Source of the DNA: UBA1858 sp963926275
GTDB taxonomy: Bacteria; Pseudomonadota; Gammaproteobacteria; UBA4575
Assembly (NCBI GenBank): GCA_963926275.1
Contig: CAWUWP010000018.1
Location: 1 to 44,962, forward strand
Length of the DNA: 44,962 nt
Direction: 5' to 3'
Part shown: one piece after another, positions 1 to 8,664 of the stretch
Layout of the letters: each line of letters opens with the position of its first letter
How positions within the stretch are numbered: the stretch's first letter is position 1
Notes under the pieces: generated by a model
The model's database searches: none
The model's input: the letters and a program-made list of their open reading frames with translations, nothing else
What the model was told of the DNA's origin: nothing
Made by a program: the position numbers and the translations under genes

Positions 1-699
1 GCTGTGCATTCAATGAAAGACGTTCCTTTTGCGTTACCCGCCTTGCTAGAAATTCACGCTCTACTAGAACGCGAAGATCCTCGTGATGCTTTCGTCTCTA
101 ACCAATATAAAACACTCAATGACCTACCACTTAACGCAATCGTCGGCACTTCCAGCACTCGACGTGAATGCCAGGTACGCGCATTACGCAGCGACCTAGA
201 TATTCAACCACTGCGCGGTAATGTCAACACTCGTTTAAAAAAATTAGATGATGGCCAATATGATGCCATTATCCTAGCTAGCGCCGGACTTAAGCGCTTA
301 GGATTTGAAGATAGGATTGCTGCATTTCTAGAAACTGACATAAGTCTTCCCGCCATTGGTCAAGGTGCGATTGGCATTGAATGTAGAGACAATGACATCG
401 TCACTAGAGAGATTCTGGCACCTTTACACCATGAAGCAACGTCATTATCTGTGATTGCCGAACGTGGCGTGAGTACTGCATTATCCGCTAACTGTCATTT
501 GCCAATTGCCGCACATGCGACTCAGTCTGCAGACACATTAACGCTCAAAGCTTTAGTGGGATTACCCGATGGCAGCAAAATTATTCGAGCGTCAGCGACA
601 GGTCGACATGACGAGATCACTCAAATTATCCAGCAAGTAGTCAACGAGCTCACGGAGCAAGGCGCTAATGAACTCGTAGATTCATTGCGAGAAGAGTAG
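1..699 (+). CDS. hemC: Hydroxymethylbilane synthase (porphobilinogen deaminase), 5' end cut off
   Basis: HemC joins four porphobilinogens into hydroxymethylbilane in the cytosolic haem pathway. The reading frame is open from base 1 and begins AVHSMKDVP. This is the family's active-site stretch, whose Lys-Asp pair corresponds to K83/D84 of the E. coli enzyme, so about 77 N-terminal residues lie outside the window. Also visible are GTSSTRR and LRGNVNTRL (substrate and cofactor contacts) and SANCHLPI. The Cys of SANCHLPI, at 493-495, is the expected attachment residue for the dipyrromethane cofactor. The GTG at 4 is an internal Val, not a start. hemD follows after 5 bp, so the two are surely co-transcribed. 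Confidence 0.96.
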   Translation, partial: AVHSMKDVPFALPALLEIHALLEREDPRDAFVSNQYKTLNDLPLNAIVGTSSTRRECQVRALRSDLDIQPLRGNVNTRLKKLDDGQYDAIILASAGLKRLGFEDRIAAFLETDISLPAIGQGAIGIECRDNDIVTREILAPLHHEATSLSVIAERGVSTALSANCHLPIAAHATQSADTLTLKALVGLPDGSKIIRASATGRHDEITQIIQQVVNELTEQGANELVDSLREE

Positions 700-704
700 A
701 TCCA

Positions 705-1478
705 GTGAAACAGAAGCTGCCTTTGAGCAAGACTTCGATCGTAGTGACTCGACCTAGCCAACAAAATAAGCCCCTGTGTAAACAACTAACATCGCTGGGA
801 GCAAATCCTATTGCTTTTCCCTGTATTGAAATCAAACCCCTCTCAGATTTTGATAAATCAGCATTAGAGACAACTCTGTTGCCAAACTGCCATCTTATTC
901 TCTTTATTAGCACCAATGCTGTCCAATATGGCTTGAAAGCATTACCTGACCTAACAAAGAAAATCCCTTCATTATGCAAATTTGCCGCCGTTGGGGCTTC
1001 AACTGCTCAAGCATTAGCCAACAATGGCATACACCCAGTCCTGACCCCCTCAAACAATTTTGATAGCGAAGAATTACTAAAATTGCCTGAATTGCAAAAC
1101 GTTAATCAACAATCAGTACTTATTATCAAGGGTCAAGGTGGACGTACTCTATTACATGAAACTCTAGAAAATAGAGGTGCTAATATTCATTCGATTGATG
1201 TTTATCAAAGAACGCTGCCTAAATTTGTCAATTTGGATGCACTCAAGGTTAAAATTGATCTACTATTGTTTACCAGCAGTGAAACAGTGAATAATTTTCT
1301 GACCTTAACCCCAAAATCACTGCAAAGCACTCTACTAGACTGTCAAACGTTGGTAGGGCACGCCCGAATTGCAGATAAAGTTACCTCTCTTGGCTTCAAA
1401 AAATTGCCTATAATAGCCGCGACCCCGTCAGACACGGACATGCTGGCTGCAATTAATCAATGGGGGAATAGCGAGTAG
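705..1478 (+). CDS. hemD: Uroporphyrinogen-III synthase
   Basis: HemD closes and inverts ring D of hydroxymethylbilane to give uroporphyrinogen III. The 257-aa length and the opening TSIVVTRPSQQNKPLCKQL, followed by GANPIAFPCIEIKP, fit the family. So do LILFISTNAVQYGL in domain 1 and LLLFTSSETVNNFL in domain 2. Sequence conservation in this family is low, so position directly after hemC is strong support. The start is GTG, 5 bp after the hemC stop. A putative hemX RBS follows the stop at once. Confidence 0.93.
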   Translation: MKQKLPLSKTSIVVTRPSQQNKPLCKQLTSLGANPIAFPCIEIKPLSDFDKSALETTLLPNCHLILFISTNAVQYGLKALPDLTKKIPSLCKFAAVGASTAQALANNGIHPVLTPSNNFDSEELLKLPELQNVNQQSVLIIKGQGGRTLLHETLENRGANIHSIDVYQRTLPKFVNLDALKVKIDLLLFTSSETVNNFLTLTPKSLQSTLLDCQTLVGHARIADKVTSLGFKKLPIIAATPSDTDMLAAINQWGNSE

Positions 1479-1498
1479 ATATGAACGGAGAAAAACAG

Positions 1499-2656
1499 AT
1501 GAGTACTAAGGGTGAAACTGAACCCAAGACACCAAACCCGCCGGTTAGACCTGCGGCAAATACTAATAAACAAAAGTCTGGAGGAGCACTGCTAGGCTTT
1601 ATTGTATTTTTAACTTTTTTGTTAGCTGTCGCTGGTATTGGCGCTGGTTACTACCTGTGGCAACAAACACAAGAACAATTACAAACAGCTCAAACAGAAC
1701 GAGATGCGCTTGAACATGCACTAGATTCAGTCGATAAGAATCCACGCATTCAAAAATCTAATCGTAGTTTTAATAAAAAAATTGAAGACACAAATTCAAA
1801 TTTAACTAAGCTGACTAAAAACCTGAGCTCGATTAGTGGCGAACAGCAGCGTCTGACTTCAGTGATTGAAGATACTAACGATATCGTTAGTCGAGGCCAA
1901 AATGGCTGGATGCTTAAAGAAGTAGAGCATGTATTACGCATGTCTCAATATCGTCTATTACTTGATCGTGACTTTGATGGTGCGCTTGCCGGCCTAAAGG
2001 CTGCTGATCAACGTCTTAATGATATTAACGATGTGCGTCTCATTTTGATTCGCCAATCTATCGCTAAGCAAATACAAGCTTTAAATCAATTTCCACACCC
2101 TGACTATACGGGCATTCAGCTTCAGCTAGACAACACCATTGCTGAGCTTAAAAATGGTTTGCTAAAACAAGCCACTCAACAGGCTGCCGATAGCCAGGCA
2201 AGTAGCTCAGTTAAGATCCCTGCTAGTGAAGATACACGCTCAAGTGATAAAGCTTTTGATACAGAAAAGTATTTAGCACTTGGCAAGCAATTCATTCTAG
2301 ACACTATTGAGAGTACAAAAACTGCACTTAATGATTCAGTTAATATCACTCATGGCGAACAAAAAATTGCTTTATTCATAGAAGAACAAGAGAAGAAGCG
2401 TGCCTATGATTTTTTACGTAATAAATTATTAGGCGCAAAGTATTCTGTTAGTGCTCGAGATGACATTACTTTTCACCAGCAGCTAAATGCAGCACAAGCA
2501 TGGTTGGAAAGTAATGATCAATTCACCAACCAAAACTCTCTCACTAAAGAGATCGATCAATTAAATAAAAACAATTTAATGCCTGCGCTACCTGATGTCT
2601 CAGAACCATCACTATTGCTAGCCAAGCACATGAACAGCCTTAAGGAAGAGAAATGA
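1499..2656 (+). CDS. hemX: HemX-family inner-membrane protein
   Basis: This is a single-pass membrane protein of the HemX family, long annotated as an uroporphyrinogen-III C-methyltransferase but lacking a recognisable SAM-binding domain; its function is unsettled. A Pro/Lys-rich cytoplasmic tail precedes one membrane segment (GALLGFIVFLTFLLAVAGIG), and the rest looks periplasmic, with coiled-coil-prone helices (QTAQTERDALEHALDSVDK) and the family-typical EVEHVLRMSQYRLLLDRD. I chose the ATG at 1499 because GGAG at 1487-1490 sits 8 nt upstream. An in-frame ATG at 1481 is possible but has no well-placed SD. The last codons overlap hemY by 4 bp (ATGA). Confidence 0.85.
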   Translation: MSTKGETEPKTPNPPVRPAANTNKQKSGGALLGFIVFLTFLLAVAGIGAGYYLWQQTQEQLQTAQTERDALEHALDSVDKNPRIQKSNRSFNKKIEDTNSNLTKLTKNLSSISGEQQRLTSVIEDTNDIVSRGQNGWMLKEVEHVLRMSQYRLLLDRDFDGALAGLKAADQRLNDINDVRLILIRQSIAKQIQALNQFPHPDYTGIQLQLDNTIAELKNGLLKQATQQAADSQASSSVKIPASEDTRSSDKAFDTEKYLALGKQFILDTIESTKTALNDSVNITHGEQKIALFIEEQEKKRAYDFLRNKLLGAKYSVSARDDITFHQQLNAAQAWLESNDQFTNQNSLTKEIDQLNKNNLMPALPDVSEPSLLLAKHMNSLKEEK

Positions 2657-3849
2657 TTAAGCGAATATTATTCATTTTACTGATTGGATTAATTATTGCC
2701 GGTGCCGGCATTCTGATTATGCGCGAAGCAGGATTTGCTGTATTTAGCTATGCTGATACAACCATTGAAATCCCGCTAATTAAATTTTACTTTGGTGTGA
2801 TTGCAGGCTTCATCGCCTTATATTTTTTGTTTCGTCTTATTGGCGGACTATATCGCATGCCTAGCCGCATACATTCCAAGCGTTTGCAAAAACGCAACTT
2901 CGAGATCATGAAGTCACTTGAATCATCTATGCTTAACTTTAGTCAATTCAACTGGACTGAAGCTATGCGCACAGCGACCAAGCACATCAAACAAAGCCCT
3001 ATGAGTAAGGCGCAACACCTATTTGCAGCGCACTGCGCTCATAATACTGGGCAAAATGATACGCGCAATGCCCATGTTACAAGCTTACGAAATTTAGAAG
3101 ATGGCAGGTCATTAGCAAACACCATTGAAGCAGAGTTTTGCTTGGAAGACGGTGACCCAGAAAAAGCCTTAATGCTCTTACGTGATGAAAGCGCCGATAA
3201 TATATGTAATTTAAACACGCTTTGCCATGCCTACATCAAAACAAATGATATTAAAGGCATTGAAAAATCATTGCCAAGCTTGCTCTCTCATGCTGATAGA
3301 TCACCACGAATTCTATACACGGTGAATAGAAGCTTAAAATGGATTGTTAATTATTATGATGCTCATTCTGCTGACACAGAATTAGCAGGATTATGGAAAA
3401 TTTACCATAAGCAATTGCGCGCTAACCCTTCATTATTACACGCCTATGTGCATATGCTCATCAAGCATGGATGCGATATTAAAGCAGAACAAATCATTAA
3501 AAATGAACTTGATGCCAAATGGGATGAAATCTTAATCCAAGAATACGGATTATTAAAAATTGATAATATCCCTCAGAGAACCAAACAAAGTGAAGATTGG
3601 TTACAGAAACACAAAGACAGTGCTGGCTTGTTATTAAGCTTAGGCCGCCTGAACAAAAATCAAAAGTTTTGGGGTAAAGCGAAAAGTTATCTTGAATCAA
3701 GCTTAAGTCGTAAACCATTAATTGGTACATACGCAGAATTGTCTGACCTCCATGAGCTACTCGACCAACCTGTTGATGCCCAACGTTGCGCTAAGAAAGG
3801 CCTACACATTGCAACAAGAGATGTCATAGAAGCAAAAAGAATTTTTTAA
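2653..3849 (+). CDS. hemY: HemY-family membrane protein with TPR-like helices
   Basis: HemY is the last gene of the classical gammaproteobacterial hemCDXY operon. Its role is poorly defined, although it is linked to haem synthesis or protein assembly. The sequence shows two N-terminal membrane segments (RILFILLIGLIIAGAGILIM and a second at about residues 40-62, FYFGVIAGFIALYFLF). Amphipathic helical repeats consistent with TPRs follow, for example LFAAHCAHNTGQND and KAKSYLESSLSRKP. Its 398 aa is the usual length. The ATG overlaps the hemX stop, indicating translational coupling. Confidence 0.88.
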   Translation: MIKRILFILLIGLIIAGAGILIMREAGFAVFSYADTTIEIPLIKFYFGVIAGFIALYFLFRLIGGLYRMPSRIHSKRLQKRNFEIMKSLESSMLNFSQFNWTEAMRTATKHIKQSPMSKAQHLFAAHCAHNTGQNDTRNAHVTSLRNLEDGRSLANTIEAEFCLEDGDPEKALMLLRDESADNICNLNTLCHAYIKTNDIKGIEKSLPSLLSHADRSPRILYTVNRSLKWIVNYYDAHSADTELAGLWKIYHKQLRANPSLLHAYVHMLIKHGCDIKAEQIIKNELDAKWDEILIQEYGLLKIDNIPQRTKQSEDWLQKHKDSAGLLLSLGRLNKNQKFWGKAKSYLESSLSRKPLIGTYAELSDLHELLDQPVDAQRCAKKGLHIATRDVIEAKRIF

Positions 3850-3852
3850 TCC

Positions 3853-4752
3853 ATGCCGGAAATTGATATACCACAACCAATAATTATAGGCTGTGGTTTT
3901 TTAGGTACCTATCTTGCAACCCTCTTGCTAGATTATCAACAGTCACCTGCCTGCATTGTCCAATCACATGCCAGTCATACCAAGCTAGCTAAGGACAACT
4001 TTCAGGCCATCGTGCACGACTTAGATCGTTCTGCTGAGCGAGCAGAATTTATTTTGAAAGATCGTCAAATTTATTACTTGGCACCGCCAAGTACTTCTGA
4101 TGAGCAAGACCACCGCATTGATAACTTTTTAGCGCTTTGCAAGACCCATCATCCCAGCAAAATTGTTTATATCAGCACATCGGGTGTGTACGGTGATTGC
4201 CAAGATAGTTGGGTCACTGAAGATCAACCATTAGCACCAGTATCAACCAGAGCAAAGCGCCGAGTCTATGCCGAGAAAGCGCTAATTGAATATTGTACTC
4301 ACTCTAGTTGTGATTATATTATTTTGAGAGTGGGTGGAATTTATGGCCCTAATCGCTTACCCATTGAACGGCTAAAAGACCTTACCGTTATCTGTCCAGA
4401 AGAAGCACCTCATAGCAATCGCATACATGTCGCAGACCTTGCCTCAGTTTGTTATTCAGCCATGAATACTAATATACAAAATGAAGTAATTAATGTTGCT
4501 GATGGTCATTCCACCTCAATGTCTGACTACTATTACAAAATTGCTGATTTCGCAGGACTGCCAAGACCAAAATGCGTACCTATGTCGCAAGCTGAAGAAA
4601 AATTATCGGCTGGAATGCTTTCCTTTATAAAAGAATCTAGGCGCTTGTCTATCGACAAAATGAATGAACTATTACAAGTCGAAATTCAGTTTCCTACGCT
4701 TGAATTAGGGCTTGAGGATTGCTTTAGAAATTCAAATTTAAAAAATTTGTAA
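3853..4752 (+). CDS. NAD(P)-dependent epimerase/SDR-like protein (YeeZ type)
   Basis: This is a 299-aa Rossmann-fold protein of the extended SDR/NAD-dependent epimerase group. The N-terminal PIIIGCGFLGTYLATLLLD contains the GxGxxG dinucleotide motif. KIVYISTSGVYGD is the usual Ser-containing strand, and ILRVGGIYGPNRLP is the usual substrate-side segment. The canonical YxxxK is not evident; RRVYAEKAL occupies that region, as in YeeZ-like members. The substrate is unknown. It follows hemY after only 3 bp and ends 18 bp before the antiporter cluster, so it may be read through from the hem operon. Confidence 0.82.
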   Translation: MPEIDIPQPIIIGCGFLGTYLATLLLDYQQSPACIVQSHASHTKLAKDNFQAIVHDLDRSAERAEFILKDRQIYYLAPPSTSDEQDHRIDNFLALCKTHHPSKIVYISTSGVYGDCQDSWVTEDQPLAPVSTRAKRRVYAEKALIEYCTHSSCDYIILRVGGIYGPNRLPIERLKDLTVICPEEAPHSNRIHVADLASVCYSAMNTNIQNEVINVADGHSTSMSDYYYKIADFAGLPRPKCVPMSQAEEKLSAGMLSFIKESRRLSIDKMNELLQVEIQFPTLELGLEDCFRNSNLKNL

Positions 4753-4770
4753 TATGGCCTAGGCATAGGT

Positions 4771-5286
4771 ATGTTACTGATTCTTCATTGCTTAATACCA
4801 TTAAATTTGAAAACAATCATTCTTAGTTTTACCAGCTTATTTCTACTTTGGTTACTGCTGTCTGGTTACTTCAAAACCAATATAATTGTTTTTGGTATCA
4901 TTTCATGTGCCTTCGTTACCTATCTATCAATCAAATTAAAGATCTATAGCTCTCATCATGAGCGAATTAAATTTAATTTACGCTTACCTCTTTATCTTCC
5001 TTGGCTACTTAAAGAAATAGCAAAGTCTAATCTGCATGTTGCACGATGTATTCTGGTCTCAAAAGACAGCATTAAACCCCAAATGGTGTACTCTAAACCC
5101 AGCCAAAAAACCAACACTGGGCTCGCGGTACATGCAAATAGCATCACACTCACGCCAGGCACCATCAGCGTAGATATCAACGATGATGAAATACTCGTAC
5201 ATGCATTAACGAATCATACGGCCCAAGGTATTATTGATGGTTACATTGATAAGCGAGTCAGCCAGCTTGAAGGAAGGATAAATTGA
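4771..5286 (+). CDS. mrpE: Mrp-type Na+/H+ antiporter subunit E
   Basis: This is a 171-aa MrpE/MnhE family protein. It has two N-terminal hydrophobic segments (TIILSFTSLFLLWLLLSGYF and NIIVFGIISCAFVTYLSIKL) and then the cytosolic domain, with the diagnostic LPWLLKEIAKSNLHVAR and ANSITLTPGTISVDI. In Mrp complexes the E subunit sits at the membrane edge and is needed for assembly and activity. It opens the antiporter cluster, whose EFG-first order is that of Mbh-type modules. AGG-rich sequence precedes the ATG. The stop overlaps the TTG start of the next gene. Confidence 0.92.
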   Translation: MLLILHCLIPLNLKTIILSFTSLFLLWLLLSGYFKTNIIVFGIISCAFVTYLSIKLKIYSSHHERIKFNLRLPLYLPWLLKEIAKSNLHVARCILVSKDSIKPQMVYSKPSQKTNTGLAVHANSITLTPGTISVDINDDEILVHALTNHTAQGIIDGYIDKRVSQLEGRIN

Positions 5287-5558
5287 TCACTGCTGCTTTA
5301 ATTGCAATGATGGTTGTTATGGTAATTGCATTTCTACGTGCGTGGCTAGGTCCTTCTCTATATGACCGCATATTAGCGATTAATACGTTTGGTACCGCCA
5401 CTGTACTAGCTATCGCAATTCTTGGCTTTTATATGCAGCGACCTGCATTTATGGATATCGCATTATTGTATTCACTGATTAATTTTATTGGCACTGTGGC
5501 AATACTGAAGATATACCGCTTTGATGATTTAGCTCATAGTGATGAGGAGGAATCCTAA
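5283..5558 (+). CDS. mrpF: Mrp-type antiporter subunit F
   Basis: This is a 91-aa MrpF/MnhF protein with three membrane helices and the conserved family core RAWLGPSLYDRILAINTFGT. The gene appears to start at TTG (5283-5285), which overlaps the mrpE stop and has AGGAAGGA at 5271-5278 just upstream. An ATG a few codons later would clip the first helix. The 3' end overlaps mrpG by one base (TAATG). Confidence 0.92.
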   Translation: MITAALIAMMVVMVIAFLRAWLGPSLYDRILAINTFGTATVLAIAILGFYMQRPAFMDIALLYSLINFIGTVAILKIYRFDDLAHSDEEES

Positions 5559-5881
5559 TGCCAACATTGATCCATGCATTAAGTACCTTGCTAGTATTAA
5601 CCGGCTGCGTATTTTGTTTAATTGGCGCATTTGGCATACTCAAAATGCCCAACTTTATTACTCGCGTGCATGCCGCCAGCTTAATTGATAGCTTCGGAGC
5701 AATATTAATTATTAGCGGGTTAATTTTATATGCTGGGCTAACGATGGCAGCAATTAAGCTAATATTAATTTTACTGTGCCTGCTAATAACTGGCCCGACA
5801 GCAATTCATGCCTTGGTAAATGCTGCCTTTCATAAAGATCGTCATTACATCACTGATGAGGATTCATCATCGAACACTTAG
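5558..5881 (+). CDS. mrpG: Mrp-type antiporter subunit G
   Basis: This is a 107-aa MrpG/MnhG (PhaG-like) protein with three hydrophobic helices. It carries the signature GCVFCLIGAFGILKMPNFIT and then RVHAASLIDSFGA, the family's conserved RxHA region. The hydrophilic tail ends in acidic and Ser residues. An excellent SD (GAGGAGGAA, inside the end of mrpF) precedes the ATG. Its last codons contain GAGGA (5858-5862), which may serve as the RBS for the next gene. Confidence 0.92.
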   Translation: MPTLIHALSTLLVLTGCVFCLIGAFGILKMPNFITRVHAASLIDSFGAILIISGLILYAGLTMAAIKLILILLCLLITGPTAIHALVNAAFHKDRHYITDEDSSSNT

Positions 5882-5895
5882 TTTCTATCTTTCAG

Positions 5896-6411
5896 TTGAG
5901 CATGCTTGCAGTCACTGCAATTTCCATCATTGCTATGCGCACTATTCTGTCAGTGATCATGCTGGGTGGAATATATAGTTTGCTGTCCGCCACATTTTTT
6001 GTTTCCTTAGATGCCGTTGATGTGGCTTTCACTGAAGCCGCCGTAGGCGCAGGGATATCGACTGTATTATTTTTAAGCGCACTCTCTATTACAGGCAAAC
6101 ATCATGCGCTTACCCGTAAAAATCATATTATTCCTATTTTTGTCGTATTAGTGACTGGAGCTGGCTTGATTTACTCAACCAGTGACATGCCAGCATTTGG
6201 TGATCCTAAGGCAGCAATTCACACTCATGTAGCACCACGCTATATAGAACAGAGTGGCCAAGAAATTGGCATTCCAAACATAGTGACATCAGTCTTAGCA
6301 AGTTACCGAGGTTTTGACACATTGGGTGAAGTGACCGTAGTATTCACTGCATTAATTGCCGTCCTACTATTACTCGGACTTAGCCGGGGCTCACGCCAAG
6401 ACAAATCATGA
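5896..6411 (+). CDS. DUF4040/MbhD-MbhE-like antiporter subunit (detached MrpA C-terminus)
   Basis: This membrane protein has about five helices. Its first half, with VDVAFTEAAVGAGISTVLFL, is the DUF4040/MbhD signature. Its second half, NIVTSVLASYRGFDTLGEV, followed by TVVFTALIA, is MbhE-like. In canonical Mrp both lie at the C-terminus of the large MrpA; here they form a separate gene. The first canonical start is TTG at 5896 (or ATG at 5902), but neither has an SD and both would shorten helix 1. The frame continues upstream as IEHLVSIFQL, so the true start may be a non-standard codon near 5866-5869. It overlaps mrpB by 4 bp. Confidence 0.85.
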   Translation: MSMLAVTAISIIAMRTILSVIMLGGIYSLLSATFFVSLDAVDVAFTEAAVGAGISTVLFLSALSITGKHHALTRKNHIIPIFVVLVTGAGLIYSTSDMPAFGDPKAAIHTHVAPRYIEQSGQEIGIPNIVTSVLASYRGFDTLGEVTVVFTALIAVLLLLGLSRGSRQDKS

Positions 6412-6830
6412 GTGTTAGAAAAAATCCAATACTGCTTGAAACTAGTCACCTGCTAATTCCAGCAATCTTATTGTTTGCTTTATACGTTCAATTTCATGGG
6501 GATTATGGCCCAGGTGGAGGCTTCCAAGCTGGTGTTATTTTTGCTAGCGGCATCATATTGTATGTTCTATTGCATGGAACTAAACGCGCAGAAAAAGTGA
6601 TTTCACTTAACCTTGCCAAAATATTCGCCGCTGTAGGTTTGATTTTATATGCCGGTGTCGGTGCATTTGGTATGTTACTCGGTGGAAATTTTCTAGACTA
6701 CAACGTCCTTGCTCATGATCCTATTGATGGCCAACACTGGGGAATACTCCTCATTGAGCTTGGTGTCGGAATTACTGTTGCTTCGGTGCTTATTTGCATT
6801 TTTTACGCTTTCACAAAATTTAAAAAATAA
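6408..6830 (+). CDS. mrpB: Mrp-type antiporter subunit B
   Basis: This is a 140-aa MrpB/MnhB protein with four membrane helices. The diagnostic segment is HGDYGPGGGFQAGVIFASG, which carries the conserved PGGGFQ loop, and LAHDPIDGQHWGILLIELGVG is also typical. The ATG overlaps the stop of the preceding gene (ATGA), and the final base overlaps mrpC. This subunit belongs to the membrane core that couples the antiporter-like subunits. Confidence 0.94.
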   Translation: MSVRKNPILLETSHLLIPAILLFALYVQFHGDYGPGGGFQAGVIFASGIILYVLLHGTKRAEKVISLNLAKIFAAVGLILYAGVGAFGMLLGGNFLDYNVLAHDPIDGQHWGILLIELGVGITVASVLICIFYAFTKFKK

Positions 6831-7192
6831 TGGTCGAATTAATCTCAGATCAATATTATTACTGGGTGAGTATTTTACTCATGATGGCTGGTTTATATAT
6901 TGTCATTGACCATACAAATTTACTGAAAAAACTGGTTGGCTTGAATATTTTCCAAACCTCCGTGTTTATTTTGTTTATCTCTATGGGGAAAGTTGATGGC
7001 GGCACCGCACCAATTTTAGAAGAAGGTTATAGTGTATTTTCAAACCCCCTGCCTCATGTACTCATATTGACTGCGATAGTAGTCAGTGTCGCAACGACTG
7101 CTGTAGGTTTAGCATTAGTAGTCAATATTAATAAGCGCTTTCAATCAATTGATGAACAAGAAATTGAAAAAATAGAGCTTGAAGAAGAGTGA
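6830..7192 (+). CDS. mrpC: Mrp-type antiporter subunit C (NuoK-like)
   Basis: This is a 120-aa MrpC/MnhC protein homologous to NuoK of respiratory complex I. It has three helices, with VGLNIFQTSVFILFISMG in the middle, and the family-specific DPLPHVLILTAIVVSVATTA-like segment, here NPLPHVLILTAIVV. The charged tail is Glu-rich. The stop overlaps the GTG start of mrpD (GTGA). Confidence 0.94.
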   Translation: MVELISDQYYYWVSILLMMAGLYIVIDHTNLLKKLVGLNIFQTSVFILFISMGKVDGGTAPILEEGYSVFSNPLPHVLILTAIVVSVATTAVGLALVVNINKRFQSIDEQEIEKIELEEE

Positions 7193-8664
7193 TCGCAACA
7201 CATTACCCAATACTACAGGTGGTTATTCCATTAATCGCCGCGCCGTTATGCAGCCTACTCCCTAAGTCTCGACTTCCTTGGCTATTTGCTACTTTAGTTA
7301 GCTGGATCGCCTTTGCTATTTCCATCTCTTTAATGCTTCAGGTCAAATCTACTGGAGCACTAAGCTATGAACTTGGTAGTTGGCCCGCTCCGTGGGGTAT
7401 TCAATATCATATCGATTTGATCGGTGCGTTTGTTTTAGTATTAATTAGCTCTATTGCTTCCATCACATTATTAGGGTCGCGCCAACTAGTCGAAAACGAA
7501 ATAGATTCCAGCAAGCACTCATTGTTTTACACTGCTTTTCTACTTTGCTTGACAGGCTTATTGGGCATTGTCGCGACGGGGGATGCATTTAATGTATTTG
7601 TATTTCTAGAAATCAGTTCCTTGTCATCCTATGCCATGATTGCCATGGGAGATAACCGCAAAGCCTTAACTGCATCCTATGAATATTTAATCATGGGCAC
7701 TATCGGCGCTACTTTCATTCTTATTGGTATCGGTTTGCTCTATATGCAAACAGGCACTTTAAATATGTTGGATTTAAAAGTGCGAATTCATGAGATAGAT
7801 GGATTCCGCAGCGTGCATGCTGCATTTGCATTTTTCACTGTTGGCATTTGCTTGAAATTAGCGTTGTTCCCTTTACATCACTGGCTGCCCAATGCTTACG
7901 CACATGCTCCCTCAGTCGTCACAATCTTTTTAGCTGCAACTGCCACTAAGGTTGCCTTGTATTTACTCTATCGTGTTTTCTACACGATATTTGGATTTGA
8001 ATTCTCATTCAATCTACTGCATTTAGGTTACATCCTGTTACCTTTATCTATCATTGCGATAGTAATGAGTTCCTTCACGGCTATTTTCCAGCCTGGTGTC
8101 AAACGTCTATTAGCTTATTCAAGTCTAGGTCAAATCGGCTATATAACCTTAGGCATTGCCTTAGAAACTAAAGCTGGCTTAATTGCCAGCATTATCCATT
8201 TATTTAATCATGCTTTCATTAAAGGCGCCTTGTTTATGTGTATGGCGTGTTTGCTTTCACGTATCCACTCAACTCGCCTTGTTAACTTAGCCGGTGCTGG
8301 CCGAGTCATGCCTTGGACATGTGCCGCGTTTGTTATTGGGGGCCTGGCATTAATAGGCGTACCACTAACATCCGGCTTTGTCAGCAAATGGTATTTAGTG
8401 TTGGCTATCCTAGAGAAGGATTACTGGTGGTTAGCAATCATTGTTTTATTCACTTCACTACTTTCGGTTATTTATATCTGGCGTGTGATTGAACAAATGT
8501 ATTTCCGCGAACCCAATGAAGGTTGTGTCGGGATTAAAGAAGCCCCTCCACTATTACTTGCTTGTACCTGGGCGATGGTACTGACAACGCTATACTTTGG
8601 TATCGATAGCAGTTACCCAGTAGAGATGGCGACTGCAGCGGCACAGGCATTACTCAATGAGTGA
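7189..8664 (+). CDS. mrpD: Mrp-type antiporter subunit D, first ND5-like subunit
   Basis: This is a 491-aa proton-conducting antiporter-like subunit related to MrpD and NuoM/NuoN, with about 14 helices. The membrane-embedded residues expected for ion translocation are present: Glu in VFVFLEISSLSSYAM (helix 5), Lys in KLALFPLHHWLPNAYAHAPS (helix 7) and Lys in ATKVALYLLYR (helix 8). LAYSSLGQIGY is also typical. The start is GTG, overlapping the mrpC stop. The 3' end overlaps the next gene by 8 bp. Confidence 0.93.
   Translation: MIATHYPILQVVIPLIAAPLCSLLPKSRLPWLFATLVSWIAFAISISLMLQVKSTGALSYELGSWPAPWGIQYHIDLIGAFVLVLISSIASITLLGSRQLVENEIDSSKHSLFYTAFLLCLTGLLGIVATGDAFNVFVFLEISSLSSYAMIAMGDNRKALTASYEYLIMGTIGATFILIGIGLLYMQTGTLNMLDLKVRIHEIDGFRSVHAAFAFFTVGICLKLALFPLHHWLPNAYAHAPSVVTIFLAATATKVALYLLYRVFYTIFGFEFSFNLLHLGYILLPLSIIAIVMSSFTAIFQPGVKRLLAYSSLGQIGYITLGIALETKAGLIASIIHLFNHAFIKGALFMCMACLLSRIHSTRLVNLAGAGRVMPWTCAAFVIGGLALIGVPLTSGFVSKWYLVLAILEKDYWWLAIIVLFTSLLSVIYIWRVIEQMYFREPNEGCVGIKEAPPLLLACTWAMVLTTLYFGIDSSYPVEMATAAAQALLNE

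Noticed and set aside
1481..1498. Upstream ATG of hemX at 1481
   Set aside because: GGAG at 1487-1490 is an ideal SD for ATG 1499, while 1481 has no SD at proper distance.
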